Below, in pieces: positions 27,391 through 35,759 of a DNA stretch of 64,000 nt. Position numbers and translations under genes: made by a program. Numbering within the stretch: the stretch's first letter is position 1; the number at the start of each line of letters is the position of its first letter. This stretch comes from Acidilobus saccharovorans 345-15 (GTDB lineage: Archaea; Thermoproteota; Thermoprotei_A; Sulfolobales; Acidilobaceae), in assembly GCF_000144915.1 (NCBI RefSeq), contig NC_014374.1, forward strand, positions 992,001 to 1,056,000, read 5' to 3'. Under the pieces are notes generated by a model that searched no databases, was not told the DNA's origin, and was given only the letters and a program-made list of their open reading frames with translations.

Positions 27391-27867
27391 CTAACTGCTG
27401 TGGTAAAGGAAGTATTCCGCAAACGGCAATATTGCAAGGGGAAGCGAAATAGCCAGGAGAAACGCAAGTATCAGGGGGTAAATGCCTATAGATACGTACA
27501 CCGTTTCATAGGCGGTTAGCTCAAGGGATATCCTTATGTAGCCTCCAGGCATAATGTAGTTAACAAGATACACTATTACTAATACCCCCAAGAGGGAGTC
27601 CAAGGACTTTAGGAAGGGACTTATTACTTCATCTTTAAATATTCTGCTGGCCACCGCCAGGGCTTCAAAGATGGCTACGTATGTTATTACTATGCCCTCC
27701 GGATACGCACTAGTTAGGTAGCTTAGGTAGCCTTCCACGCCGGCTTGATGAATTATAAAACCCAAGATAAAGGGAACCAAGAACATATAAAGTATCACGT
27801 AAAGGAGTCCATCAATGACGCCTTTAAGCGCCTCTATCGTCGCCTCCCTTAAGTTCATTGACGTCAC
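27391..27867 (-). CDS. Small membrane protein, third gene of unknown operon
   Basis: 158 aa with four to five predicted transmembrane helices (GLLYVILYMFLVPFILGFII, LLGVLVIVYLVNYIM, YPLILAFLLAISLPLAILPF) and an acidic, potentially amphipathic loop (FKDEVISPFLKSLD). No family is recognised. The start overlaps the previous gene's stop by 4 nt, so it is coupled to it. It may be the channel-like or scaffold part of a complex with its two partners. Confidence 0.7.
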   Translation of the reverse strand: MTSMNLREATIEALKGVIDGLLYVILYMFLVPFILGFIIHQAGVEGYLSYLTSAYPEGIVITYVAIFEALAVASRIFKDEVISPFLKSLDSLLGVLVIVYLVNYIMPGGYIRISLELTAYETVYVSIGIYPLILAFLLAISLPLAILPFAEYFLYHSS

Positions 27868-28283
27868 CCTCCGTTGAGCTTTGCCTTGAGGCTTAGAGTG
27901 ATGGGATATATACCATAAATATTTCCGCTAAGTACAAACGTTACGGAGGAGGCGTTCTCCAGGTAACCCAAAGGTATGCACGCGTAGAAGCTTTCTCCTT
28001 GTGATAAAGCGGCCTTGGCCACAGTTATGTTAATCTCGTCGCCGTTGGCCAGGGCAAGAGATAGTCTAAAGTATGCCGGATAAAGAGGCGCGGCTCCATT
28101 ATATGTAACCGTAAGCTTCTCTGAGCTCTTATTGCAGGGAGGCGCCCCTGTCATAGGCGATGCCGTTATGTTCAACAGGCCTTTTTGTGACGTGGCAGAG
28201 TATACGAAATCTACTAAGGGATAGGCCATCACAAAGACTATTACAAGACCTGTTATTATAAACATAGCCCTAAGGCTAACCAT
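27864..28283 (-). CDS. Membrane-anchored extracytoplasmic protein, second gene of unknown operon
   Basis: An N-terminal helix (MFIITGLVIVFVMAYPLVDF) anchors a 110-residue outer domain rich in beta strands with two cysteines (PPCNKSS and YACIPLG) that could pair, and several N-glycosylation sequons (NIT, NKS, NAS). The ATG begins one base after the stop of the 28284-28610 gene. The layout resembles a small pseudopilin- or archaellum-like anchored protein, but no diagnostic motif was found. Confidence 0.7.
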   Translation of the reverse strand: MVSLRAMFIITGLVIVFVMAYPLVDFVYSATSQKGLLNITASPMTGAPPCNKSSEKLTVTYNGAAPLYPAYFRLSLALANGDEINITVAKAALSQGESFYACIPLGYLENASSVTFVLSGNIYGIYPITLSLKAKLNGG

Positions 28284-28610
28284 TTACTTGCTTCCCCTCA
28301 GGAGTTCGACGCCCTTACCAAGTATTATTGAGCCTGCAGCTAATGCTATGCTAAGGAAGACGACCATTATTAGAATGACTATTATCAAGTCTGCATATGC
28401 GCCCAGAGCCCCAAGGGTAGAGTTAGCCGAGGCGCTGGTCTGAAGATAGCTCAAAGCGCCACCAAATGTAGACTTGAACTTTTCTACGTTTTGCACAGAA
28501 AGGTAGGCCGCCACTGCGAAGTAAAACACTGTGAGCATCAAGGCCAGACCCACGCCTACAAGACCCAGGCCTAGTCCTTTATTTTGACTGCCTTCAGTTG
28601 ATGATCCCAT
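28284..28610 (-). CDS. Two-helix membrane protein, first gene of unknown operon
   Basis: 108 aa: a short soluble N-terminus, helix GLVGVGLALMLTVFYFAVAA, an external loop with LQTSASANSTLG, helix YADLIIVILIMVVFLSIALAA, and a short basic tail. A TATA box (TATTTAAAAAGG about 30-40 nt upstream on the minus strand) drives the three genes. No family is recognised. Confidence 0.68.
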   Translation of the reverse strand: MGSSTEGSQNKGLGLGLVGVGLALMLTVFYFAVAAYLSVQNVEKFKSTFGGALSYLQTSASANSTLGALGAYADLIIVILIMVVFLSIALAAGSIILGKGVELLRGSK

Positions 28611-28863
28611 TTAAATTCCCCGAGTAGCTTTGTTAGCATTATTTAAAAAGGTTTATTTATCTGCAAGGCCGCTGACGTGAAGCTAAAGGACTTCATAACG
28701 TTTTAAGAGACATAGCCCTAGGAGGTCACTAAAACTTAAGCTAACGATCCACGTCTTTAGTGTTAACGCACCCCCAGCTCCTACTGCAACTCTTAGGCGC
28801 AAATACAGGTATTGACAGACATTATTTAATATGTACCGTAACATCAGTTCTCAAGGGCCAAGC

Positions 28864-29766
28864 ATGAGCATCTTATCAAAAACAAGGTATGTAATTGAGA
28901 TGATGAAGCCTCCTCAGCTAGGGCTACTGACATTTACAGCCTACAGCGCTTACTTTGCGGCTGGGGGCTCCCTCGATGCCATCAAGCTGCTATTACTTGC
29001 CATAACATCACTTGGCTCCATAGGCGGCATAACAGCCCTTAACATGGTCCTGGAAGCTGATATAGACTCTGTAATGGATAGAACCAGAAAGAGGCCCATA
29101 CCGTCTGGTAAGCTCAGCCACCGCGAAGGTCTTGCGGCGTCACTGGCCATGATAGCGATAGGGGCGGCCGCCGCCCTGGCCCTTAACTTCTACGTGCTAC
29201 TAGCAGTTCTGCTGGCGTTCCTCTTCGATATACCAGTTTACACTATACTACTGAAGAGAAGGAGCCCCCTGAACATAATCTTTGGTGGCATCGCTGGCGT
29301 CATGCAAGTATTAGGGGGGTGGGCCGCCGCCGCCGGCAGCTATAGCTTAGCCGCCCTTTTCCTTGCCCTGGCAGTCTTAGCATGGATACCAATGCACATA
29401 TGGTTCATAGTGTACTATTATTATGACGACTACAGAAGGGCAAGGATACCCATGTACCCTGTCGTCGCGTCGCCCAGGAAGGTTTCAGCAGTTGTAATAG
29501 GGTTCTTAGCCGTGATGTTAGCCAGCATGTGGCTCTACTGGGCTGTAACCTCCAAGGGGCTGCTGGGCGACATTCTGCTCACGCCGTTAACTGGCATGGC
29601 CGCCTACAAGATCTACAGGTTTTCCAGCTCGCCTAGTAAAGAGGCCGCTAAATCTATATTCATACTTGCCAATCCAACTCTCATAGTTGCTTTCCTGTTT
29701 GCTCCCCTAGCGGTACCTCACGCGGCAGCGCCGTTGGCCCAGCTGGGGTCGTTGCCATTGACATAA
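28864..29766 (+). CDS. ctaB: Heme O synthase (protoheme IX farnesyltransferase)
   Basis: UbiA-superfamily integral membrane prenyltransferase with about 8-9 helices. The first Asp-rich motif reads NMVLEADIDSVMDRTRKRP and the second is YYYYDDYRRARIPMYPV. It makes heme O for terminal oxidases. An upstream ATG at 28831 lies inside the TATA box (ATTTAATATG), so I chose the ATG at 28864 (MSILSKTRYVIEMMKP), the usual family beginning. The last 86 nt overlap the convergent moaA gene. Confidence 0.92.
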   Translation: MSILSKTRYVIEMMKPPQLGLLTFTAYSAYFAAGGSLDAIKLLLLAITSLGSIGGITALNMVLEADIDSVMDRTRKRPIPSGKLSHREGLAASLAMIAIGAAAALALNFYVLLAVLLAFLFDIPVYTILLKRRSPLNIIFGGIAGVMQVLGGWAAAAGSYSLAALFLALAVLAWIPMHIWFIVYYYYDDYRRARIPMYPVVASPRKVSAVVIGFLAVMLASMWLYWAVTSKGLLGDILLTPLTGMAAYKIYRFSSSPSKEAAKSIFILANPTLIVAFLFAPLAVPHAAAPLAQLGSLPLT

Positions 29767-30841
29767 CCTTCTTAGGCAATGCAAGCCTACCGGCGACATT
29801 ATAGGAAGTTAGGGTGTGGCCATCGCCGCCAAGAGGCCACATGTAGAAGGGCTTCCTTAACTGATTGACCTTAATTAGGGCCTTTACCACGCCATCTATG
29901 GCCTCCTCTTTAGTCCTCGCCTCCCTGAGCACTCTAAGTATGTTGACGCCTGGGCCCATGTAATTTATGCAGGGAGTCAGACGGCCGTCCGAGAGCAGCC
30001 TAACTCTCCGGCAACCGGCGCAGAAGAGTGGATTATTGAACGGCTTTACAACCTCCACCGTGACGCCGTTCTTAAGAATATAGATGGGTCTATTATGAAG
30101 GGGCCTCAGCACCACCTTGCTGCTGTACTCCTTAAGCTTGGACTCCAGATAGGATAAGTCAACGTGCATATCTTTGAAGACTCTAAGGCCTTCGTTTACA
30201 GGCTGAAGCTCTATCAGCTGAACTGCTACTCCCCTGCTAGAGGCGAAATCTATAATGTCCCACACGTCGTTAACGTTAACTTTGGTTACCGTGACGTTCA
30301 CTTTTACCTTAAGTCCTACATCCAAGGCTCTCTCTATGCCATCAATTACGCGATCAAGGCCGTCAACCCCAGTTATTATCTTATAATGTTCCCTGTCAAG
30401 CGAGTGAAGAGATACGTTAACCCTTCTCAGACCTGAATCGTAGAGGGCCTTAGCGTAGGCGGAGAGGAGGTAACCGTTAGTCGTCATCGATATGTCCGCA
30501 TCAGGACCTGACGCATCCCTTATGTTAGATATTATGGAAGCTATGTCGCTCCTCACCAGCGGTTCCCCGCCAGTTATTTTGAATGCCCTTATACCGAGTC
30601 TGCCGGCCGCAGCGGCCACTACATAGTAATCATCTGACTTGAGCTGAGGCGGGCTGGTTCCTATTCTGGCGGGACCACCAGAGGGGTCACCCTCTATGTG
30701 GCAGAAGAAGCACCTGTAGTTGCACTCCCTCGTCACGGCTATTCTAAGGTTGTCAAGCGGCCTGCCATAGGCATCGCTGACATGCGCACCCAAGGCTAGT
30801 CCCATTAATCTTAAATCATTGGAGGTTAAATTCAGGAACAC
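29681..30841 (-). CDS. moaA: GTP 3',8-cyclase MoaA (radical SAM)
   Basis: First step of molybdopterin synthesis. The N-terminal radical-SAM motif is RECNYRCFFCHIEGD (CxxxCxxC), SAM-binding FKITGGEPL follows, and the second Fe-S site is CAGCRRVRLLSDGRLTPC in the C-terminal half. The usual Gly-Gly C-terminus is replaced by a tail of about 35 residues that is antisense to ctaB, so the true end may be functionally upstream. It works with the MoaB at 10.7 kb. Confidence 0.93.
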   Translation of the reverse strand: MFLNLTSNDLRLMGLALGAHVSDAYGRPLDNLRIAVTRECNYRCFFCHIEGDPSGGPARIGTSPPQLKSDDYYVVAAAAGRLGIRAFKITGGEPLVRSDIASIISNIRDASGPDADISMTTNGYLLSAYAKALYDSGLRRVNVSLHSLDREHYKIITGVDGLDRVIDGIERALDVGLKVKVNVTVTKVNVNDVWDIIDFASSRGVAVQLIELQPVNEGLRVFKDMHVDLSYLESKLKEYSSKVVLRPLHNRPIYILKNGVTVEVVKPFNNPLFCAGCRRVRLLSDGRLTPCINYMGPGVNILRVLREARTKEEAIDGVVKALIKVNQLRKPFYMWPLGGDGHTLTSYNVAGRLALPKKVMSMATTPAGPTALPREVPLGEQTGKQL

Positions 30842-30896
30842 GAGCGAGCTCCATCAGGGCACCAAAACTGTTACAGTGTATTAAAGTCCCGGCGCT

Positions 30897-31847
30897 GTGA
30901 GCACTCTTAGGGCTAGGGCCTTGTTAACCGGAGTGATAGCCTCCCTTGTGTCAGCTGACATGAACAGGGCGCAAGAGTTAGCCGGTTCCATAGCAAAACT
31001 TAATGATAAGGGGCATCTTCTCATGTACTACAAGAGGCTCTCTGAGGAAAAACTCTTATCCATAATAGTGCCCACAGAATACCCAGCCACGATCATCAAT
31101 GCGGCTATATCCATGTCCCTAGCCGATATAGGCGTTGTGGTTACAGGGTATGAAATGGATTGGAGGGATGGAGAGCTTCTAACGCTTGTTGATGCCTCAT
31201 CTTCGCAGCTTGGATTGGCGGCGGCTGACTCTAAAGAGAGTATAGAGAAGTTGGTAAATAGCAGCGGCCTGAGGCTTAGCACGCTGAGCACATCAGACTT
31301 TGCTGTATCCCTATTAACACATGGAGAGAAACTGTCGTCTCATGATGAAGGCTATGTATTCATAGACCGGGCGTTCCTAGTCAAGGGTGTCGGGCCTGTC
31401 ATCCTTGGCTACACTAAAATGAACGTCTATGTACATGATAAGCTTTATGCAGTGCCCATAAACAAACAGATTGAAATAAAAAGCATAGAGGTGCTTGATG
31501 AGGAAATGGACTCTGTGGGGCCTGGCGTCAGAATAGGTTTTGCCGTCAAAGGAGCCGAAGTTGACGAACTTAAGGAAGTCTATGCTCTGGTGCCCGACCT
31601 GTCTAAAACTGTCAATAAACTAACCCTAAGAGTAAAGGCGTATCCTTGGACTGAGGTGCCGAGTTCCGGGACATTACATGTAGTGGGCGGAGGGACGGCC
31701 GTGATGGCAAACATAGATAGGTACGATAATGGTTCTATAGAGCTCTCTCTATCCAAACCCCTTCCATTACTTGACAAGTACCTGTTGGTCAACGTGAATG
31801 CAAAACAAAAGCGCTCAAGGGTGCTTGGCTATCTATTCCCTGGATGA
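30897..31847 (+). CDS. SelB/EF-Tu-like protein lacking GTPase motifs
   Basis: Residues about 165-235 match elongation-factor domain II as in SelB/EF-1A (VKGVGPVILGYTKMNVYVHD, IKSIEVLDEE, GPGVRIGFAVKGAEVDEL), followed by a domain III-like segment. The N-terminal 130 residues align by pattern to a G domain (AAISMSLADIGVVVTGYEMD in place of the 'GADAVLLVVDA' strand), but there is no P-loop GxxxxGK(S/T), DxxG or NKxD. It is therefore not expected to bind GTP. It sits 6 nt before the glycerate kinase in an operon with RNA-modification genes. The GTG start is preceded by TATTAAAG. Confidence 0.72.
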   Translation: MSTLRARALLTGVIASLVSADMNRAQELAGSIAKLNDKGHLLMYYKRLSEEKLLSIIVPTEYPATIINAAISMSLADIGVVVTGYEMDWRDGELLTLVDASSSQLGLAAADSKESIEKLVNSSGLRLSTLSTSDFAVSLLTHGEKLSSHDEGYVFIDRAFLVKGVGPVILGYTKMNVYVHDKLYAVPINKQIEIKSIEVLDEEMDSVGPGVRIGFAVKGAEVDELKEVYALVPDLSKTVNKLTLRVKAYPWTEVPSSGTLHVVGGGTAVMANIDRYDNGSIELSLSKPLPLLDKYLLVNVNAKQKRSRVLGYLFPG

Positions 31848-31853
31848 TATACT

Positions 31854-33173
31854 ATGAGGCCTGCGCAGCTCAAGGAGAAAATTATAAACGTTTCATTAAA
31901 TTCCTCTTCACTTTACAGCAAGGTCAAGTCTAAGGCCCGTGAACTTGCAGAGTTCCTAAAAGAAGGCTACTTAGTCATATCCATGGGCAAAGCGTCCATG
32001 ACCATGTTCAAGGGCTTCATTGACGGCAGCGGCCTAGAGCCTATTGAAGGCCTTATAGTAAAGCCTAGGGGCCTTGGCTATGACGTCGCCCTCGATAAAA
32101 TAGATGTCATTGAGGCGGGCCACCCGTTGCCTGATGAGGGTAGCCTGAGGGCCGGGGAGAAGGCCCTAACGATAGCCAGGAGGGCCGGGGAGCTCGGGAG
32201 GCCTTTAGTGGTCCTAGTGTCAGGCGGAGGCTCAGCAATGGTCGAAAGCCCCATTGAAGGCGTTAGCCTCGGAGACTTGGTAACTATTAACAGGCTCCTC
32301 CTAAACTCTGGGGCCTCTATATCGGAGATAAATGTAGTAAGAAGGCACCTCTCAAGGGTCAAGGGGGGAGGCCTGGTCAAGGCATCTGGCAACGTTGAAG
32401 TCTATGGCCTCTACGCCAGCGATGTTCCAGGGGATTTCCTAGAGGACATAGCCTCGGGGCCTACGGCGCCTGACCCTACGACGTTTCACGACGCACTAGA
32501 AGTCCTGAAAAGATATGAGCTATTAGATCGGGCCCCAGAGGGCGTTGTCAAAGTTCTTCGAAAAGGCGAGGAGGGAGCCCTTGAGGAGACCTTAAAGCCT
32601 GGAGATCCGCGACTTAGAAGGGTAACTAACGTAATAGTTGCCAGCGCCTTTGATGTAGTAAATGGCGTGGCTAAAGCTCTCTCTGAGGAGGGCTACAATA
32701 CCATTATATTGACGACGACGGCCCAGGGAGAGTCAAGGGAAGTAGGTAAGTTCCTGGCATCAATAACATTTGATATCATTAGGAAAGGTGTGCCGTTGAG
32801 GCCGCCGGCAGCCATAGTAGTCGGCGGCGAAACGAGCGTCAGCGTTAAAGGTCACGGCCTTGGAGGAAGGAACCAGGAGCTTGCGCTCTCTTGGGCTCTT
32901 GAGCTGAGGAGGCTTGGCATACGCGGGGATGATGCCTTAATGATAGCGCTGGCAACAGACGGAATAGATGGTCCTACGGACGCCGCTGGCGCAGCCATAA
33001 CTCCTGGCTCTATAGACCTAATGTATAGGTCTGGCGTAAACCCTGTAAAGGCGCTGATTGAGAACGACAGTTACCACGCCCTGGCCAGTGTGGACGCGCT
33101 TATAAAGACAGGGCCCACTGGGTCTAACCTTAATAACGTCATCGTGATCCTAGTGAGCGGCCATGAGCATTGA
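31854..33173 (+). CDS. gck: Glycerate 2-kinase (MOFRL family)
   Basis: Phosphorylates D-glycerate to 2-phosphoglycerate, a key step of the branched/non-phosphorylative Entner-Doudoroff pathway in archaea. It shows VISMGKASMTMFKGF, LVVLVSGGGSAMVESP, RRHLSRVKGGGL, the DVPGDFLEDIASGPTAPDP motif and the C-terminal MOFRL signature (GLGGRNQELALSWAL, ATDGIDGPTDAAGA). It is 439 aa, full length. The stop overlaps the next gene by 11 nt. Confidence 0.95.
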   Translation: MRPAQLKEKIINVSLNSSSLYSKVKSKARELAEFLKEGYLVISMGKASMTMFKGFIDGSGLEPIEGLIVKPRGLGYDVALDKIDVIEAGHPLPDEGSLRAGEKALTIARRAGELGRPLVVLVSGGGSAMVESPIEGVSLGDLVTINRLLLNSGASISEINVVRRHLSRVKGGGLVKASGNVEVYGLYASDVPGDFLEDIASGPTAPDPTTFHDALEVLKRYELLDRAPEGVVKVLRKGEEGALEETLKPGDPRLRRVTNVIVASAFDVVNGVAKALSEEGYNTIILTTTAQGESREVGKFLASITFDIIRKGVPLRPPAAIVVGGETSVSVKGHGLGGRNQELALSWALELRRLGIRGDDALMIALATDGIDGPTDAAGAAITPGSIDLMYRSGVNPVKALIENDSYHALASVDALIKTGPTGSNLNNVIVILVSGHEH

Positions 33174-34311
33174 GAGTTTAATCTATGATCAAGGTTTACT
33201 TGAATCGTTAGGTGCCATCTCAAGGAGAGGCGTAAGAAGTCTCCTCGAGTCTCTTCTAAGACCTCCCAGGAGGTTTTACCTGAGGGTCAACACGCTCAAA
33301 GCTGACACCACGACGATGTTAGATCTGCTTTCCGCCAGCGGCACTAGGTTCTACGTTGATGAGCAGCTCCCTTACGCCATCTGGATAGACGTGAAGGGTC
33401 CGTTTAAGGTGGACCTTCACGATAAGGTAGTGGTCGCTGATAAGAAGTCCGCCGAGTCGGTCTACGTAGGCAGCGACCTATATGGACCTGGCGTACTTAG
33501 GGCTGAGAGGGTCAAGGCAGGTGATGAGGTCACTATAGTCACTGTCGACGGCAGGCCTGTGGCGGAGGGCGTAGCCATAATGGACGGCAAAGAAATGGCC
33601 GAGCACAAGAAAGGCGTCGCAGTTAAAGTTACAAAGTCCGTCTACGCCACCCCTAAGGTCAGGGAGCTCCCGGGCTTCAACGAAGGCCTCATCTACAGCC
33701 AGAGCCTGCCAAGCATGTGGGCCGTTGCCATAGCATCGCCATCGCCGGGGGAGACGATTATTGACTTTAACGCCGCTCCTGGGGGCAAAACTAGCCTGGC
33801 AGCACAACTTGCCGGCAGAAAGTCAAGAATTATAGCAATAGATCGCGCAAGCAAGGCAGAGAAGCTCAGGGATAACCTCATCAGGCTTGGCGCTGACTGG
33901 GTCAATGTAGTAGGTGGTGACTCCAGGAGGGCCTCGTCGCTGCTTAATATTGAAGGCAAGGCCGACTTAGTGCTCATAGACCCTCCATGTACAAACCTGG
34001 GCGTAATCCCTAAGCTATATGATACCAAGAGGCTCGCCGATGCGGTAGTCCTTTCGAGGTATCAAAGGCAGTTCATAAGCGAGGCTTGGAAGGCGCTCAA
34101 ACCTGGGGGGAGGCTTGTATATTCAACTTGCACCCTCACGGACGTTGAAAACGAGGCCAATGTCCTCTTTGCTATGGAGCTGGGCTTTGAGGTAACCAAG
34201 CCTTATCCAATGCCGAGAGAAGCTAGCTACAACGGGTTAGGCCTGAGGTTTTCGCCTGAGGACGGCCATCCAGGCTTCTTCATTTCGCTGATGGTGAAAC
34301 CCTATGCCTGA
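33163..34311 (+). CDS. RNA m5C methyltransferase (NSUN family) with PUA domain
   Basis: SAM-dependent cytosine-5 RNA methyltransferase. Residues about 85-165 are a PUA domain (GSDLYGPGVLRAERVKAGDEV). The catalytic part has motif I IDFNAAPGGKTSLAAQLAG, the motif IV cysteine in LIDPPCTNLG (usual form DPPCSGxG) and the motif VI cysteine in VYSTCTLTDVENE. The target may be tRNA or rRNA. It overlaps gck by 11 nt and the following Trm5-type gene by 8 nt. Confidence 0.92.
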   Translation: MSIESLIYDQGLLESLGAISRRGVRSLLESLLRPPRRFYLRVNTLKADTTTMLDLLSASGTRFYVDEQLPYAIWIDVKGPFKVDLHDKVVVADKKSAESVYVGSDLYGPGVLRAERVKAGDEVTIVTVDGRPVAEGVAIMDGKEMAEHKKGVAVKVTKSVYATPKVRELPGFNEGLIYSQSLPSMWAVAIASPSPGETIIDFNAAPGGKTSLAAQLAGRKSRIIAIDRASKAEKLRDNLIRLGADWVNVVGGDSRRASSLLNIEGKADLVLIDPPCTNLGVIPKLYDTKRLADAVVLSRYQRQFISEAWKALKPGGRLVYSTCTLTDVENEANVLFAMELGFEVTKPYPMPREASYNGLGLRFSPEDGHPGFFISLMVKPYA

Positions 34312-35122
34312 TGAAAACGTCAGGTTTAAAGTCGAGGTGATCGGTGACATAGCTATTATCAAGCCACCTCACGGAGCGAAGCCTGACCTAGAGCTAGCCA
34401 GAAGATATGGTGAGGAGCTCTTAAAGAGCCCAAGCATTAAGTCTGCGTGGCTTGCTGAAGGGCCGGTCGAAGGGCCCTACAAGGTGAGGAGCAACCTCGT
34501 GTATCTGGCTGGGGAGAGGAGGACGGAGACCATTTACAGAGAGCATGGATGCAGCTTCAAGGTAGACATAGCTAAGGACTTCATAACTCCTAGGCTAAGC
34601 TACGAACACCTGAGGGTCGCCAAACTTGTAAGGAGCGGAGAGATCATAGTGAACATGTTCGCTGGCGTCGGGATATTTTCGATAATAATAGCCAGGCACT
34701 CTGACGCAAAGCTTGTTCACAGCATAGATATTAATCCAGACGCCTTTGAAAAAATGGTAGAGAACGTCAGGCTCAACAAGGTTGAGGGGAGAGTTTTACC
34801 CTACCTTGGGGACGCTGCAAATGTTGTAGAGGAGAGGCTCAGAGGCGTCGCCAACAGAGTTCTTATGCCACTGCCCGATCTGGCCATACCTTACTTCAAG
34901 TATGCCGTAGATGCTATAGATCATGAAGGCTACGTCCACGTTTACCTTCATGTGCATGCAAGTAAAGGTGAAGACCCGGAAGAAAACGCAAGGAAGCTCT
35001 TTGCTGAGCATATAAGAAACGCCGAAAAAATCAGCTGGAGCTTTGAGGCCTCACGCATAGTAAGGATGGTAGGACCCCGCTTTTATCAGGTGGTGCTGGA
35101 TGTCTATGTCAAAAAACTATGA
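34304..35122 (+). CDS. tRNA methyltransferase/aminocarboxypropyltransferase, Trm5/Taw2 family
   Basis: SAM-binding Rossmann domain with VNMFAGVGIFSIIIARHS, SIDINPDAFEKMVENVRLN and VLMPLPDLAIPYF. It belongs to the family that forms m1G37 (Trm5) or transfers the aminocarboxypropyl group in wyosine synthesis (Taw2). The immediate neighbour Taw3 suggests a wyosine role, but the sequence alone does not separate the two. The 272-aa length lacks the long N-terminal D1/D2 of some Trm5 forms. It overlaps taw3 by 23 nt. Confidence 0.88.
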   Translation: MPDENVRFKVEVIGDIAIIKPPHGAKPDLELARRYGEELLKSPSIKSAWLAEGPVEGPYKVRSNLVYLAGERRTETIYREHGCSFKVDIAKDFITPRLSYEHLRVAKLVRSGEIIVNMFAGVGIFSIIIARHSDAKLVHSIDINPDAFEKMVENVRLNKVEGRVLPYLGDAANVVEERLRGVANRVLMPLPDLAIPYFKYAVDAIDHEGYVHVYLHVHASKGEDPEENARKLFAEHIRNAEKISWSFEASRIVRMVGPRFYQVVLDVYVKKL

Positions 35123-35759
35123 GCTTCGTAGGACGCTCCTTGAGGAGAGGCTGATAGGATACCTAGACCCCTGCGCTGAGAGCTATCTGATGAAGTTAAA
35201 CGGTCCTTTTATCAGGACTACCAGTAGTTGCACAGGCCGGATAACCATTGTTGAGGGCGAGTGGCACTGGCTCAGGGACTCAGCCAGGATCGTGTTTAAG
35301 ACTCACTCAAAGATAAGCGTGTATCAGTTGGCCTCCGCGCTTGCTAAGCCCTTTGACAACCTTTGGCTTAAGGTAACGGGTCCCATAATACACGCCAGAG
35401 TTTATGGCGTTGAGACCGTGAGACAGCTTATGCTGGCGGCCAGAGAGGCCGGCTTCAAGCACAGCGGCATAATGTACATAGATGCTGATGGAAAGGAGTT
35501 CGTTGTAGAGATGCTCAGCGCCGTGCAGCTCTCCATGCCGCTTAGGTCTCAGGGCCTCTGGATAGTTAGGCCTGACTCGCTGAGCTCTATAGTTGACATG
35601 GCCAACAGCGCGCTGGAGGAGGGCTGGAGGAGGCTTGCCAGGCTATCTGAGCTGGCTATGAAGGTACAGGCTTCTTTAGTTTCGCAAGGTTCCTCCTATA
35701 TGCAAGGAGAGGATGAGAAGCGCCGCAATCCGTCGGACAAAGGCCCTTGCTCTTCATAA
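35100..35759 (+). CDS. taw3: Wyosine biosynthesis methyltransferase Taw3 (TYW3)
   Basis: N-4 methylation step in wyosine/wybutosine formation at tRNA-Phe G37. Landmarks are the TTSSCTGRITIVEG motif, FKTHSKISVYQLA, LWLKVTGPIIHARV and AAREAGFKHSGIMY. The last 34 codons are antisense to the end of priL, and that tail (EKRRNPSDKGPCSS) looks unstructured. It ends the gck-NSUN-Trm5-Taw3 operon. Confidence 0.9.
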   Translation: MSMSKNYELRRTLLEERLIGYLDPCAESYLMKLNGPFIRTTSSCTGRITIVEGEWHWLRDSARIVFKTHSKISVYQLASALAKPFDNLWLKVTGPIIHARVYGVETVRQLMLAAREAGFKHSGIMYIDADGKEFVVEMLSAVQLSMPLRSQGLWIVRPDSLSSIVDMANSALEEGWRRLARLSELAMKVQASLVSQGSSYMQGEDEKRRNPSDKGPCSS

